A stretch of DNA of 64,000 nucleotides from Sipunculus nudus (lineage: Eukaryota > Annelida > Sipuncula > Golfingiida > Sipunculidae), in assembly GCA_026874595.1 (NCBI GenBank), contig CM049306.1, forward strand, positions 110,310,142 to 110,374,141, written 5' to 3'. A program made the position numbers and the translations under genes. Position 1 is the stretch's first letter. Each line of letters begins with the position of its first letter. The notes under the pieces are model-generated. The model saw only the letters and a program-made list of their open reading frames with translations. It did no database searches and had not been told where the DNA came from. Below, in pieces: positions 1-14,000 of the stretch.

Positions 1-455
1 AATGAGACAAAAAGGGAAACCAAGAAATACTGTATGTTATTATCAGTAATTCCTATAAAACAAAATGTTTGGTCTGTCTTTGCATGTATTATTCAAATTC
101 ACTCTGAAATACAGTCATCATCCTATGGATGAACTATCATTGGTGTGAAATACAATGGGTTTGATAAGATGTTACAAACAAATATTACGATCCTAGTAAT
201 AAACTATCACCTTAATGTACCGTGGGCAGAGAACCACTGACTAGAGGATAATCCACATATTTTTGGGGTATTACCTGGTAATTCACAATTTTCCCATGAT
301 GCAATAGCTACCAGAGGTCTTTTAAAAACTGTGCTGCCATCATGTGATCTGTTTCTGCATACAACTTGAAAATTCCCAAGTGAACACTTGTTTTGTGTTT
401 GGAACATAAAGAAATATAAGCATTTAAATGAACAATTCACTGCCATAAAACAAAT
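1..455. other. Unassigned AT-rich sequence downstream of RBSN
   Basis: No gene, array or terminal repeat recognised. Short open frames here lack protein-like composition. Confidence 0.5.
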
Positions 456-1365
456 GACCTATGGGTCATGACGCTCAGCTGACTGACATTATAACATTAT
501 GTCTTTGCACAGGCAACTAATTAAGATAATGTAGGTGGCATCCTCATTAATGCATATAAGTTCATCAAGACCCAAATGCACACCAAATTTGATGACAATA
601 CATTCAGCCATTCTTGAGCAATCTGGCAATTTGTGTGTATTTTGCATTATTTCTGGAAATTATGCCCTGTAACTCAGAGAATATAAGTCACAGTGACTTA
701 ATTTTCAGATGACTGAAAACTTTTGAGGAACTCTCAGGATGTCAAGTTAGAAGATTCTAGGTCCAATGGTTATGATTTGTGAGCTGCTTTCGTATCAAAT
801 TTTTAATTTATCTCGGAGGTGTTATAAGCCCCATAGCTCAGAGAATATGAGTAAAAGAGACCTCATTTCAGGTTTTTAAGGAGACTTTTCATGATGTCCC
901 TGGATGTCAAGTATGAAGATTCTAGGACCAACAGTTATGATTTATGGCCTGTTAACGGATGACCACATCTGTAAATGTCTCAAAAATAGAGAGAAAAAAT
1001 ATGTTAAATTTTTTATAAAATCCAGGTGGCACAACCAGTCTGCAGGAACTGATAAAACACTCCTTGTTCAATATGCATGCAAAAAATCATCCTGATCAAT
1101 GGATTAGTTGTTCAGATACTGGACCTTTTATATCAAACTTTTAATTATTCTTGGGGTAGTTCTGAGTACCATAGCCAAATGATATGGGTAACAGAGACTG
1201 AATTATAGATTTCCAAGGAAACTTTTCATGGACCTCCCTGCATGTCAAGTTAGAAGTTTCCAGGTCCAGCTGTTACAATTTTTGCCTGGTTAATGTACAG
1301 ACAAACGGACAACAGACAAAGAGTGATTGCTTTAGCTCAGATGACTTTGAGTCAGCTGAGATAAA
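456..1365 (+). mobile_element. Dispersed CAGCTGA-type element, copy A
   Basis: Starts with GACCTATGGGTCATGACGCT then CAGCTGAC, and ends with the hairpin TTTAGCTCAGATGAC-TTTGA-GTCAGCTGAG. The GCTCAGCTGAC start and GTCAGCTGAG end are inverted. Internally it repeats a motif of the form 'accatagctcagagaatatgagt ... ggtccaatggttatg' about every 330 bp. The same ends recur through the window on both strands. Class unknown; non-autonomous. Confidence 0.6.
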
Positions 1366-1565
1366 CAATAAGCTAGTTCTCAATATACATATCTGTTTAT
1401 CACTATGATTTGAGAAACAATTTTTTATCTGCATATCACAGAAATCACGTATGTTTCGTATCAATTACCTATATCTGGTAGGTAAATATGTCTACTACTG
1501 AAAACTAATATATGGTATATTAAATGAACAGCATGCGTATGTAACCAAGGCTGACCAAGATTCTT

Positions 1566-2094
1566 TCAGCTTTGTTTTTGAGTCCAGTAGGCCGTCTGCA
1601 ACTCTTTCAGGTTTTCTTCGAGCATATGCACTTCATCCCATTTCTGAGCATCCTTGGCTTGTTTTATGTACCCTCGAATGATGTTCATTTGTTGCACCAT
1701 TGGGTCATCATCTGCCCTTCCTGAGGACACCTCTGCAGGTTTCCAGCCTTTATGTTCCTCTGGAGAAGCTGGTTTTGTTCTTCGCTCCTGTGTTTGAGAG
1801 CTTCTTTTCTCTGGAGAAGTCTGTTTTGCTTGCTCCTCTTTCAGTCGAAGCTCTGCCAGTTTTCTTCTTTCCTCCTCCATCGCCCTTTGTCGCTCCTCAG
1901 CGATCTGCCTCTGGATTTCCTGTCTCCTGGCAGCTTGGAGAGTTTTCAGTTCCTCCTCTGATGGTAATGCTTGCAGACCTAGCAGGTTCTGTTGGAGGAA
2001 GAAGCTGGCGTATGCCCTTATTTGCCGTTGAAACAGTATTACTTTTGGAGGTGGTGGATTCTCCATGTTCAAGCCTAGAGTAGCAATTCTTTTG
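1566..2094 (-). CDS. RBSN: RBSN exon 8, coiled coil and Rab-binding hairpin
   Basis: Acceptor TTTCCAG|CAAAAG; ends with TGA at 1566-1568. Encodes the proline turn (ENPPPPK), the LLGLQALPSEEELK block, an Arg/Glu/Ala-rich coiled coil, and the helical hairpin DDDPMVQQMNIIRGYIKQAK...LEENLKELQ that is the family's Rab-binding domain. It ends eight residues after the hairpin. No clear AATAAA was seen downstream on this strand. Confidence 0.92.
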
Positions 2095-5000
2095 CTGGAA
2101 ATGACAAAGAAAAATTAAACAGTATATTTCAAAGGCTTTGAACTGTTTCCATGTATAGAGACAAAAAGGCCTACAGCCCTAGTGCGAACCTGTGCAATGG
2201 GATATACACCAGGAATAATGCTTCAATGCTGGACCATTTCTTTTCAAGTACATGTCAAACATGTATATGAACAATGCATGTACTAAACATTTTGAACAAG
2301 AACCAATTACACATACATCACTGCTGAAATTCTGGCATGGGTGCACACAACACACAAATATGATTGTAGCTGGCACCACCAGTCTTCTATATGATGAAGC
2401 TATCAGAAACATATACATTTGCCCAATTTCAGGCTGATTTATCAAATTCCTCTGGAGAAATAAGCAGGCATATACACTGTGCAAAAAGCATTGTTGTAGG
2501 CGACAACAGTGAAAGCCATCAAAGACCCATAGACAAGGTCAAAATATCAGGCCTATACATCAAACTTCTCTTGAGTTTTATGCACTGGGCTGACCAGGCT
2601 TGGGTAAAAAGGCAGTTGCCCCGAGTAAACTGTGACAAATTACTGGCTCAAGCTACTGCACACAGAGTGAACTCTTGTCGTGCACATGGCTAGACTGAGT
2701 GAAGTTTTTAAAGCTTTTTTAGCTTTTTCCCTATAAAAAATAATTGTAGATAGCCAAAAAAATAAGTAAATCCGATAGAGTTTTTTAGATGACTGATTTT
2801 TTTGCATAAAAGATAGTGATGCTAGCTTCTGCCATTTTTGAGATAGTAAGGGTTAACAGACTGACCGGACAATGCCACACCATCACATAAGCTCACAGGT
2901 TTACTAAAAATGTACGATTTTCAGATTCATAAGACCTCCTTATTATGTCCCAGTCAGGTTCTCACTTCCTACTGAGTCATTTCTGACTCATTTCTTACCA
3001 TGTGCATTGTGAATTCTTACTATCAGATCCCACTTCACCCTTTCAACACACTTAAAAACTCGCTTACAACATTCACACTGCATTTGTCCAGTCCCTAGTA
3101 TAAATACTGAGCCATGCACAACACTTTTTCATTTATTTGGCAAGTTTTCATGTGTCCACATCTTAATTCAACAATCAACTAAAGTATACAAGTAAGCTGC
3201 TAAAAACATCATTAAAGGCAAAGACAGACTTTTGAGAAGAAGGCAAAGACCTAGGGAAGGGAAGCAGAAGGCAGAGCGTGTTGTCCTTGAGGAAGATTCC
3301 TGATTGTGTGTGTTTATTTCCATGTTTAAAACAGTACAGTCGTGAATTGATAATCTGACACTAAATGTGATACCCTAATTTATGTCGGATTGCAAGGCTG
3401 TCAGATTGTCAAGTCAATAAAGGTGACAGAGGGTCAAGATATTATGTGACCTAAATGTTTGCAGGAGGACTTGTTAGTATTCATTAATTACAGTAGAAAG
3501 CCTGCCAACGGCCACGCCTCAATAACGGTCAATACGTCTATAGCAGTCAGATTCTTCGGTCCTGAATTTTTGACCGTTATATTTCATAATTATTTTGTTG
3601 TCAATTACGGTCACTCCTCTATTCCGTATTACGGCCAGGTCTCTCAGTCCCGCAGGCCAGGAAACGCCTAAATTACGGTCAGGGGTAGTGACTCTATGAC
3701 ATGGGCTCAACAAACCGAGCGGCCACTTCTGACCTCAATATCATAACACAAGTTTCTGCTCTCACATATCCCTTTCTGTTAATGAGTGCCTGGATTAAGG
3801 TAACCACTCGACCATGACTGAGTTGTCTGAAACGTAGCCAGTATCTAACTACCCCACTCAGCCTCATCATTATGCACAATAGTAAGGCATGTGTTCCCAC
3901 CTGAGTGTATGTTTTGGAATCAGTCGTGCAAGCCGGATCTTAATCAGAACTCCAAGGTGTGTCAAAAACAGTCTTCCATAACTGCTTTCTTGAACCAGAT
4001 GTAAAGAGTGTATTCTGTGAATGTTCACATATTTCTGCTGATACTTCCGTGCTGTTAGTATGCTTTGATAGATACAAAGGGCTTCTCAAGATTTGTACAA
4101 ATATTATAGATACACAATCTGTTTTTTTTTAACAAACACTATATTTGTATAAATTGTTGGTAATTTTTATAGATAGTGTTGATGTAATTGTAAATATTTT
4201 ATTTCTTTTTATTGATAACAGCAATTATACATACACTCTGTATATACTCTTATTTTGTAGGTTGTAATAAAGATTTGAACTTGGTTTAGTATTACATTTT
4301 AACCCCCCTATCCTGGTCAAGTCCTGTATAACGGCCACTCCTGTATTAAGGCCACTTTCATCCAGTCCCGATAGTGACCGTAATACAGGCGTTCTACTGT
4401 ACTTTGTTATAATAAACTAAGTATATATTGTTATGATTTATTTGAAAGAAAATAAACATTCGTCATGGAGTATTCTTTTATTTCTTATATACATGTGTAT
4501 ATATATACAACACTCGTCAAGACTGACGACCTATGCAGATTCTTCCATTATGAGACCTGGTTATATTTCTGAACAAACATTAACTAAATGTATATGATAA
4601 ATGAACCAGCGGTTGACCTACTGAGTTCTGTGTATTTAAAGAATGCAAGCATATATTTCTTGTATCATTTTCTTTATTTTGATTTTCACGGACTTTTCCA
4701 AGCAGTCCGAGGTGGGCATCAACGTCCCCTGCAGCTAAGCCCTGCTCCTCCATATTCCGTAGCCCTGTTTCCATTCCCCTAGTGTTTTTCTGAGAGTTAC
4801 TGGTTAAGGAGGATCATCTTCTCCCTCATACTCGCTGTCACTTTTGCTTCCGTCATCTTTCGCCATTGACACTATATCAGCGGCTGTCCGCATTGCTTCT
4901 GTGGGCCCCTTTTTTCCAGTGTGAGTTATTCCTCCGCCATCACGTGGTCAGCGCTGTTGAGTGCCTGGATAAGGTCCCCGACCTCGTTCTACACCTCTGC

Positions 5001-8000
5001 ATGTTCCATACACGGAGAGGTTCATGTCTGCCACTTAATAAGTGAACCAAATTGACTCAATAATTGGCTCTAGTGTACAGTTAAAACAAAACGCAACACT
5101 GGATTTCACGTTTAATTGATCAGGGTGTTTTGTGCACAAGCCCGACGAATGACATCAAACAGCAATGTACCGGTCGGATTGTCAAGTCAGAAAATATGTC
5201 AGTATCCTTGTTTGTGTCGGGAAATGTCATGTTGGAGTCGGAATCCAAGGCTGTCAGTTTGCCATGTTAATTTCTATGGGTTCTGTTCGTTTTTAATAAA
5301 TTACCATTGGACTGCAAGGTTTTCGGATTGTTAAGGGTCAGAACGTCAAGTCACAACTGTATTAATGGTGAGAGGAAATGGATCTAATCCTTTTATTTAT
5401 TCTCTGAATGTGACAAGGATCTGGTGAGAACCTCCTGTTAATGTTTTATAAATGTGGCTGGCTCTGCTAGCATGTATTAAGAGTGTTATAAGCCATCTTC
5501 CACAACATGGTGTGGACATACCATGGTCATACCACAAGCATACAGAGGGCTTGGCAAGACCACCATTAGCACAGCAAGAACAAAGTGACTATGCACAGAG
5601 GACACCATGCAGTCTTTTGCATCTGCCCCACACTTGCACTACATCAGTTATGTCCATACTGGGTTACTGTTTTGTCATTACTACATCAATGCCATGGTTA
5701 CTGCAACCTTATTAATTTCCTACTGCATCCTTAATTGACCACATCAATGTCCAGGGGGATCCAGGATTTAGGAAAAGGAGGGGTCCAACCCAGGAGTACT
5801 AATGAAAATCCTAAACAAGGGACCTATGGGTCACTGTGCTCAGCTGACGTTAACCTTGAAGGTAAAAATCTAAAATAATATCTAATGGAGATAAAGTGTA
5901 AGAGGAAGAGGTAATAAAGGCCATGGTTGGTTTATATGATTGGTTTGTATTGATGAGCAAGAAATTGTTGCAAAAAATATTTTGTGACCTGACCATGTGT
6001 TTCCTAATGTTGAAACTAAAGCATGTGAGCAGTTTGTGAACAAATGATCTGTACTATTACCATGATCATTAGTTGGTTTTTCGATTAACTGTTGACATTT
6101 CAGTAGTTTACACATTTGTTCAATTGAATCTATTTTTTTGCATAATATATATTTTTAATTATATATGTATTTTTTTCATGAAATGTGTACAGCTGAAATA
6201 TAGCTAATTAACAACATAAAACAGGGCAAACAAAGCCTGATCTCAAATTCTGCTGAGGCAGGAAAATAATGAACAAATGTTTGTATTAAATCCTGATTTT
6301 TTTATCACATCAATTATTTTCTAAATTAAGTTTATATTTCTATACATTTCCAATTTAACATATATATCTGAATATAAAAATTGATTCATAATTCTCAATT
6401 GCATCATCATAAATCTCAATCTTGTCAAATAACACCACATCATGCATACAAATGTTTATTTATTTTTTACCACAAAAATATATCTTATAAATCTGCAAAA
6501 CAATAAATATCTAAAAATAATACCTGATTTAGATTTCACAATTTTTAATTGTGTCTTAATTTATCCATAATGTGCTTCATATTTTATAATAATTTAAGCA
6601 TACTGATGGGTTCATTTTGTATTTGTTAAAATCATTTAAAAGAAAATTGATTTCTTTAAAAATGCTACATTACACAACATTGCATCTTCTGGATTACACC
6701 TTAAATTATTTTTTCAAGGAAAGTTTTTGCATATCGGAGTGGAAACAGCATTACAATTAAGGAGATACAGTGAAAACAATAACAATTACTGCATAACACC
6801 TGGTGGGTTGGGTTTGCGGGGGGGGGGGGGGGGGGTGAATGGGGTGGTGATATGAGAATAACTGTACACCTGTCACAGCAGGGGATCTCCCCCAATGACT
6901 GTAACAAATCAGAAACCCTGGCATAGCTGACTTCCAGTGACCTGGAGTGGGACCCTGCATCTGTAATCAAAGCAAGTGACTACAGAAAAAAAAATCAATA
7001 ACTAGCTTTATTTTCAAGCTTTTATTTTCAAATTTCAGATTTGGACAAACTAAATATTTATGTTTACATGCTGTGAAAATTAAATCTATGGTGCTTACAG
7101 GAAAAAAACATGCCATGGTCAAAGTTGGGCAAAATTTAAGGTACTGATTTTTTTTTATGCTAATAACTGAAAAAAATTTACAAAATTCATATCTAATTTT
7201 GGGTAAACAATTGAATCTTAATTAAACATAGTTATATACTTGAGAAAATAGACTCTAGTTTCAAAATTTTTATATTTTAAGTGAGTTATTATTTTGCCTG
7301 ATTTTTTACAAAGTCCATTATGTTTGAGCCCATAACTTAAAGAATTTATACTTTACAGACTTAATTTCTGGCATGTACATAGGAACTATATAGAGAAATA
7401 TTTATGGTAAATATGAGGAAAAACAGATGAGTGGTTTTGATATTAGGCAGTCCTGAAGTGTGAAAATAGGATTTTAATAAAAAATTGAGGTTTTTCTTTA
7501 ATTTCTCAAAGGAACGAAGTCGCAAAGACCCAGTTTTCGGCTTGGTAGGAGATCTTGGGGACATCTAACATTATGCTGAATTTTGGATTCCTAGGTCTTA
7601 CGGTTTCAAAACGTGCCACATCTACGGACGGACGGACGGACAGACGGACGGACGACGGACAATGGACCACGACTATAGCTCAGATGACTTTTAGTCAGCT
7701 GAGCTAAAAAAGGTCATCAGGTCTGGAAAAGGGGGGGTCCAGGCCGCAAAATTACGTCTAAAACCCCTTAAAAAAGGTTGCTTCGGATGAAAAAGGGGGG
7801 GTCCGGACCCCCTGGACCCCCCCCTGGATCCACTTCTAATGTCATATCCTGATGAGTTTTTACTGTGTTCCCAATTAGTTGCATACGCTCTGTGTTCAGC
7901 CTATTTTTTCAGAATGCAGAGGGACCTGGTGATAGGGGTTTCAGGACACAGAGGAATGTGGCTGAATGAGATGTGGGGGGGGGGGGGGGGGGTTCAGGAT

Positions 8001-11000
8001 GCAGTTGAATGTGGCTGAATGTGACAGGTTTCAGAATGCAGTGGAATGTAGCTGATTGTGACAGGGTTTTCAGGACGCAGTTAAATGTGACTGAATGTGA
8101 CTGGGTTTTCAGGACACAGTGGAAAGTAGCTGAATGTTACTGGGGTTTCAGGACACAGTGGAATGTGGTTGATTGTAACTGGGGCTTCAGGACACGGTGG
8201 AACGTTGGTTGAATGTAACTGGGTTTCAGGACCAAGCCGGACGTGGCTGAATGTGATGGGGCTTTCAGGATGCAGTTGAACGTGGCTGAATGTGACGGGG
8301 GTTTCAGGATGCAATGAAACGTGGTTGAATGTAACTGGGTTTCAGGACGAAGAGGGACCTGGCTGAATGTGACAGGTATCAGGTAGCAGTGGAACGTGGT
8401 TGAATGTGACAGGGGTTTCAGGACACAGTAGAATGTGATTGAATGTAACTGGGTTTCAGGACAAAGAGGGACGTGGCTGAATGTGATGGGGCTTTCAGGA
8501 TGAAGTTGAATGTGGCTAAATGTGACAGGGGTTTCAGGACATAGTGGAATGTGGCTGAATGTGACAGGGTTTAAGAAAAGCAGGGAACCACAACCTACCT
8601 GAGCATATCCACAGTTTCATATATTTTGATCAGCTTAACTCTTAATGTTTGTGCCTGTACCAATGAGTAGGTTGTCTCTCCAGCACTACAAATACATATA
8701 CAACACAAAAGAGCCATAAAGAAATTATATTTTGATAAGTACAGGAACTACTTTTTATGAGAATAATCCTATGAAATCCTAGCAGTCCTGTTTTTTGTGC
8801 ACTTTTATGGACTACATGAATGATGCAGGAACCTCTTGTGATCATGTATTTTTAAAAGTATCAGTATTTCAACTATGTGTTTGTAACATTATGTATGTAA
8901 ACATGCCGATAGGAATGAAATGAAATGCAGTAAATTACACAATAAGGAAGACACTTGAGATGAACAAATGTGTAATAATTAATTTTAATTATATCAACTA
9001 GAATTACAAGTAAATGCTTTAAAACACAAGAGGTCAATGGGTAATGGTGCTCAGCTAAATTTTTGTAAAATTTGCTATTTGATGATAACAAATACTAAAT
9101 ATATGACTGCCAAACTAATTCTCTGACATGACTGGCATGAAAAACTAGTAAAAGTTTTTGAGATAATGTGTTACATATGAAATATATACAGATGGACAGA
9201 CAGATAGACAGAATGAACTGATCACTTTATTTCACTTTCTGCTGAGGCAGAGGAATAATGGTTTCTATTAAACTCTGTATTTTTCAGCACATCCATTTTT
9301 GCAGAAAATAATGTTACGTGTTTGCCATATCATACATATGCAATCTAACATATATATCTGAATATATAGGTTTATTCACAATTCTTAATTGCATCATCAC
9401 TTATCCCTAATTTTGCTTATAAATGTAATATTACATTATACATACAGATGTATTTTTTTATTCAAAATAATAAACTTCACCATTATTTATGCCAAATTTG
9501 GCTCATATATTATCAAATTATGCATACTGATGGATTTAATTATAATTTTTTAAAATTATTTTAAAGGAAATTAATTTCTTTAAAAATGTGACTTTGCCAC
9601 AACATGGCACCTTCTGGGTTATCAAGAACTCAGAAATAGTTGTACTACATGAACTCAAGTGACCAGAAGTGGGCTGCCTTTCAGGCGGGTACTTTTGAGC
9701 CCCATAACTTGACAGATATAGGTCGCAATGACTTATTTCAGGTTACCATGGAGATCTTTTATTGACATATAGGGATTATCAGTTAAAAGTTTCTAGGTCC
9801 AGTGGTTATGGTTTGTGCCTTGTAAACGGCCAGACAGAACGGCGATGGACAAATTGTGATAGCTATAGCTCAGATGACTTTCAGTCAGCTGGGTTAATTA
9901 AGGAATATTGTCGTAATTTCTGTCAGGTAAATATAAAGGAATATTTATGTCAAAGAGGAAAAAAATCAGAATTTGTGGTTTTGATATTTGACAGTCTTGA
10001 AGTGTTACAATAGGTTTTCAATGAAAAATGGAGGTTTTTCCTTAATATCTCAAAGGAAAAAAGTCACAGTGACCCAGTTTCAGGTTTGATTGGAAAACCT
10101 AGGGACATCTGCCTGTATGTTGAATTTTGGATTCCTAGGTCCAATGGTACGAAAATGTGCCCTGTTAATGGAAGGCCCAATGGATTACTATCTAAGGACT
10201 TTGCTATAGCTCAGATTACTTAAAGTCAGGTGAGCTAAAAAATTCAACTATATTTGATAAGTATGTTAAAACCAGCCAATTAGGTATTTGAAAATTGAGT
10301 AAGACAACCATTTAATTATGCAACAAAGAATACATGGGGAGAAGCATTTATTATATGAAAGGATACATTTGATTAAAACAACAAAAACTAAAATACGGGT
10401 AGTCGACAAGCGACTACGTGTGTCTGCTGAAATCAGAGTGGGTCGGGTTAAGTGAGGCATGGATTGAGTGGGATGGAGAGGGATTGAGTATGGATGTCTG
10501 CAGCCGAAATGTGTACGCAGGTTGTGCCACCTACCACAAAATCCAGAAAGTTGTAAACATATGCAAAATGTTAGGCAGTTAAGTCAAACTACTACTGAGA
10601 TATGAGTGATTTTATCCCCGAGCAGACAAACAAAAGGACACTGTGCAAAATTGGTGACAGGTGGCGCCACCAATTTTGTGTATGATTAAGAGCTATTTGA
10701 TATCTATACATATGCAAAATTTCAGGGGGATATGTCAAACCAGTCCTGAGATATAAGCCTGAATGTCTGCAGCGTAAACATAAATGTAGGTGGCGCCACC
10801 TGCCACAAAATCAAGAAAGCTGTCCAGGATGTATAAACATGCAAAATTTTAGGTAGTGTTATGGAACATAATATAAACAGAACATGTATGCGAGATGAAC
10901 ACAAAATTTTGTAATGGAGATGAAAAAAAATCAGATTCTGTTACACTAGGCAGTGTGAAATGTCTACGGGAATGAATAAAGAAGTCAGAGGCTTTTTGTA

Positions 11001-14000
11001 AACAAATAACCATTATTTATTCTTAAAACAACCCTAACATTACAATACACTAAATCAATACAATTATACAGTAAAACAGCAGTATAACAACAAATCAATA
11101 AAATCACACAGTAAAATACACAAAGTGCACAGTACCTGGATACCACCACCGTCACAACGATAAGTTCTTTACATGTATACTCTTGGAGAATGACAGTCCA
11201 GTGTAAAGCGCTTGTAACAATCCAGAAAGTAAACTGAAGTCCAAACAAGAGTCTGAAGAAAATCTATAATTGCCGCACTCGTCGATTAAGGTACCAGTAA
11301 CTGACACATGCTTCTGCGTCCGATTGAAATCTTCTCTGCTCTCTCTCCCCTCAGCTCTAAAACACAGCCCCTTTATATACTCTTCACCCCAAGCCAAGAA
11401 TTTTCCACTTCTTGACAGTCTAAAAGATCTTACACAACACAGTAAACACGTGATACAGGAATCTTCTAGAAAAAACATCGCCACCAGTTTTGTGTATGAT
11501 AAAGAGCTATGTGAGATCTATTAACATGCAAAATTTTGGCCCAATCGGTCAAACGGTTCCCATGATATGAGCTTGGATGTCTGCAGCGTAAACATGAATG
11601 TAGGTGGTGCCACCTGTCATAAAATCAAGAAAGCTATCCAGGATGTATACACATGCAAAATTTCCATAAGTATAAGTATAAGTCCAACCAATGCAGAGAT
11701 ATGAGTGATTTTATCCCAAGGCAGATGAACAGATGGAGGCTGTGCAAAAATGGTTGCAGGTGGCGCCACCATTTTTAGTGTATGTTATAAAGCTTTCCAA
11801 GGGCTACTTTTGTGCAAAATTTTTAGCCTGTTCGGTCAAACGGTTCCCGAGATATGTAGGTTTATGTGTGGAAACAGACACACAAATGGACGCTGGGCAG
11901 ACAGGAAAGGCGCAGCATTTCACATGTGACACGATCGTAATTCTGAATTTTAAAAAAATTCTGCCCAGTGGTTATGGAGGAGTTCTCTGGAAACCTAAGC
12001 GGCGGCGGCCAACTGAAAACATAGTATTGTAAAACTCTTGTTTTGGCGGATACAATAATATGAATGTAATTAATAGCTGTCAAAACATTTTAAAAATATT
12101 GTCAGATGGGCTAAATATTAAATTCCATGAAAGTTTGCCCAATATTCTTGATTGATTGTGTTAGTGTTATCTAGAGAAATGCCTATACATCTTATGAGTT
12201 ATGAATGAATTGCTACAAAGTATACACCAAATTGCATGTTTTATCTCAACATTTTATTTCAGGAATTTTATTTAAATTAGAAAATCAACCCAGTTAAATT
12301 TCAAGAGATACAGATTCAAAACATTAAAAAAATGGCTAAAAGTATCTGCTCTTATGGCTTTAATATATAATTAATAACATTAAACCTTTTATTACAATTT
12401 ATAGCTGAATATATAAAATACAGCTTGTAGAACAATTACATTTAATGCTACGCCCCAAAAAACCATAACCAGGAAGCTGAATACTCTGTTTTCTTTATGC
12501 CATTATTGAACCTTAATGTGTTAATGAGTATTTGTGTAGGTTTAATATTTTATCACGTTTTAATACCTTACAAAGATTTAATTATAAAATAAAAATTATA
12601 ATATGTGAAGCTTGAAATCTAAGAACTGAAAATTTATTTTTTTTTATAAAGAAGCCAAATTTACCGACAGCCTGTAAGAAAATTATTTATGCTACCCTCT
12701 CCGCTGGATAGTTGGAGATTTAACTTTTTAAACTAATTACGAGGGCTCAGATAACATGGTAAGAAATGACCAGGTCAGTTAAAATAAAGGAGCAGGATTT
12801 ATGTTCAACGTTCTCCTGACCAAATGTAAACTGTTAACAGTTATTTTTTATGACATGGGTCTTCTAAAAACATGAATAAAAGCAAGTTTCTGATCTGTAG
12901 CTATCAAATTTCATACTTTAAAAGCTAAAATCCAGATGTGTTCATCATGTTAAAATTAAATCAATTGTTCTTACAGGAAATATTTGTGGCAGAGATTTTA
13001 CGTTTAAGCTTATGATTTTGACAAATTTAAATATCCTGGTCTTATTTCTGGTGTATTCTTAAATATAAATCAAATGTAATTTTATTGTGAGAAAAAACTG
13101 TAGCTTCAATAGTAAACATGCTGAGGCTTTATCATTCCTGTTGTTCTGACCAAGTACATCATGCCCAGCCTTCAACTTCTACAAATTATGTAATACTGAC
13201 CTAGTTCCATGTGCACATTTATTGAAAAACCTTTATGCAAACTATGAAGTCGTTTTGATAAAAGGCCATCTTGAAGTGTAACAATAGTTTTTCCAGTTAA
13301 AAACAGAGTTTTTTGCTTAATATCTTAGAGTAATGAGGTGACATTGACCTATTTTCAGGTAGTGCAATATTTTTGCCCCTAACTGTATGCAAAATTTCAG
13401 GTTTTGATTTGTGTCCAGCCAGATGACAGAAAGAGGGTCAGCTTAGAAGACTTACAGTTAGCTGAGCTAAAAATGAATAACTCACTTGAGAGAATCTGCC
13501 ATCTCCTGAAAATTTGGAAGAACCTCTTCAGCTTCATTAAGGTGCATCTTCATTTTCTGTCAAGATAAATAAACAGAAAGTGATATGGATTACTCATATG
13601 TTGTTTATATTTTAATAATATATGTATACAACATAAAAGTACCAAAGAAAACATTTCCATGCAACAAAAAGACTTGTAAATTGTTAAATTAAAAAAAAAG
13701 ACACTCTTTCTATGAGATATGCTGTGCTGCATTAGTGTCTTGAGAAAATGAACTATGTATTGTATAGCTCGGCTGACCTTGGTCATTTGTTAAGATTATT
13801 ATTTTATCTGAACAGCTTAGTGTAGTGAGCACACAAAAACCATGGGGCCAACAGAAGCATACAGAAGTGAATTGAGAATATACTGATAAATTAATCTTCT
13901 GTCCAAACATGTAGTGCAAATTTATGTAATTTAAAAATCTGGTACAGAATAAAATTTAGACAAATTACGGAATGTGTGTTCCCAGCATTGTGTTCTACCT

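Noticed and set aside
1700-2083. 127-codon plus-strand frame
   Set aside because: Antisense shadow of RBSN exon 8; composition follows the coiled-coil codons opposite.
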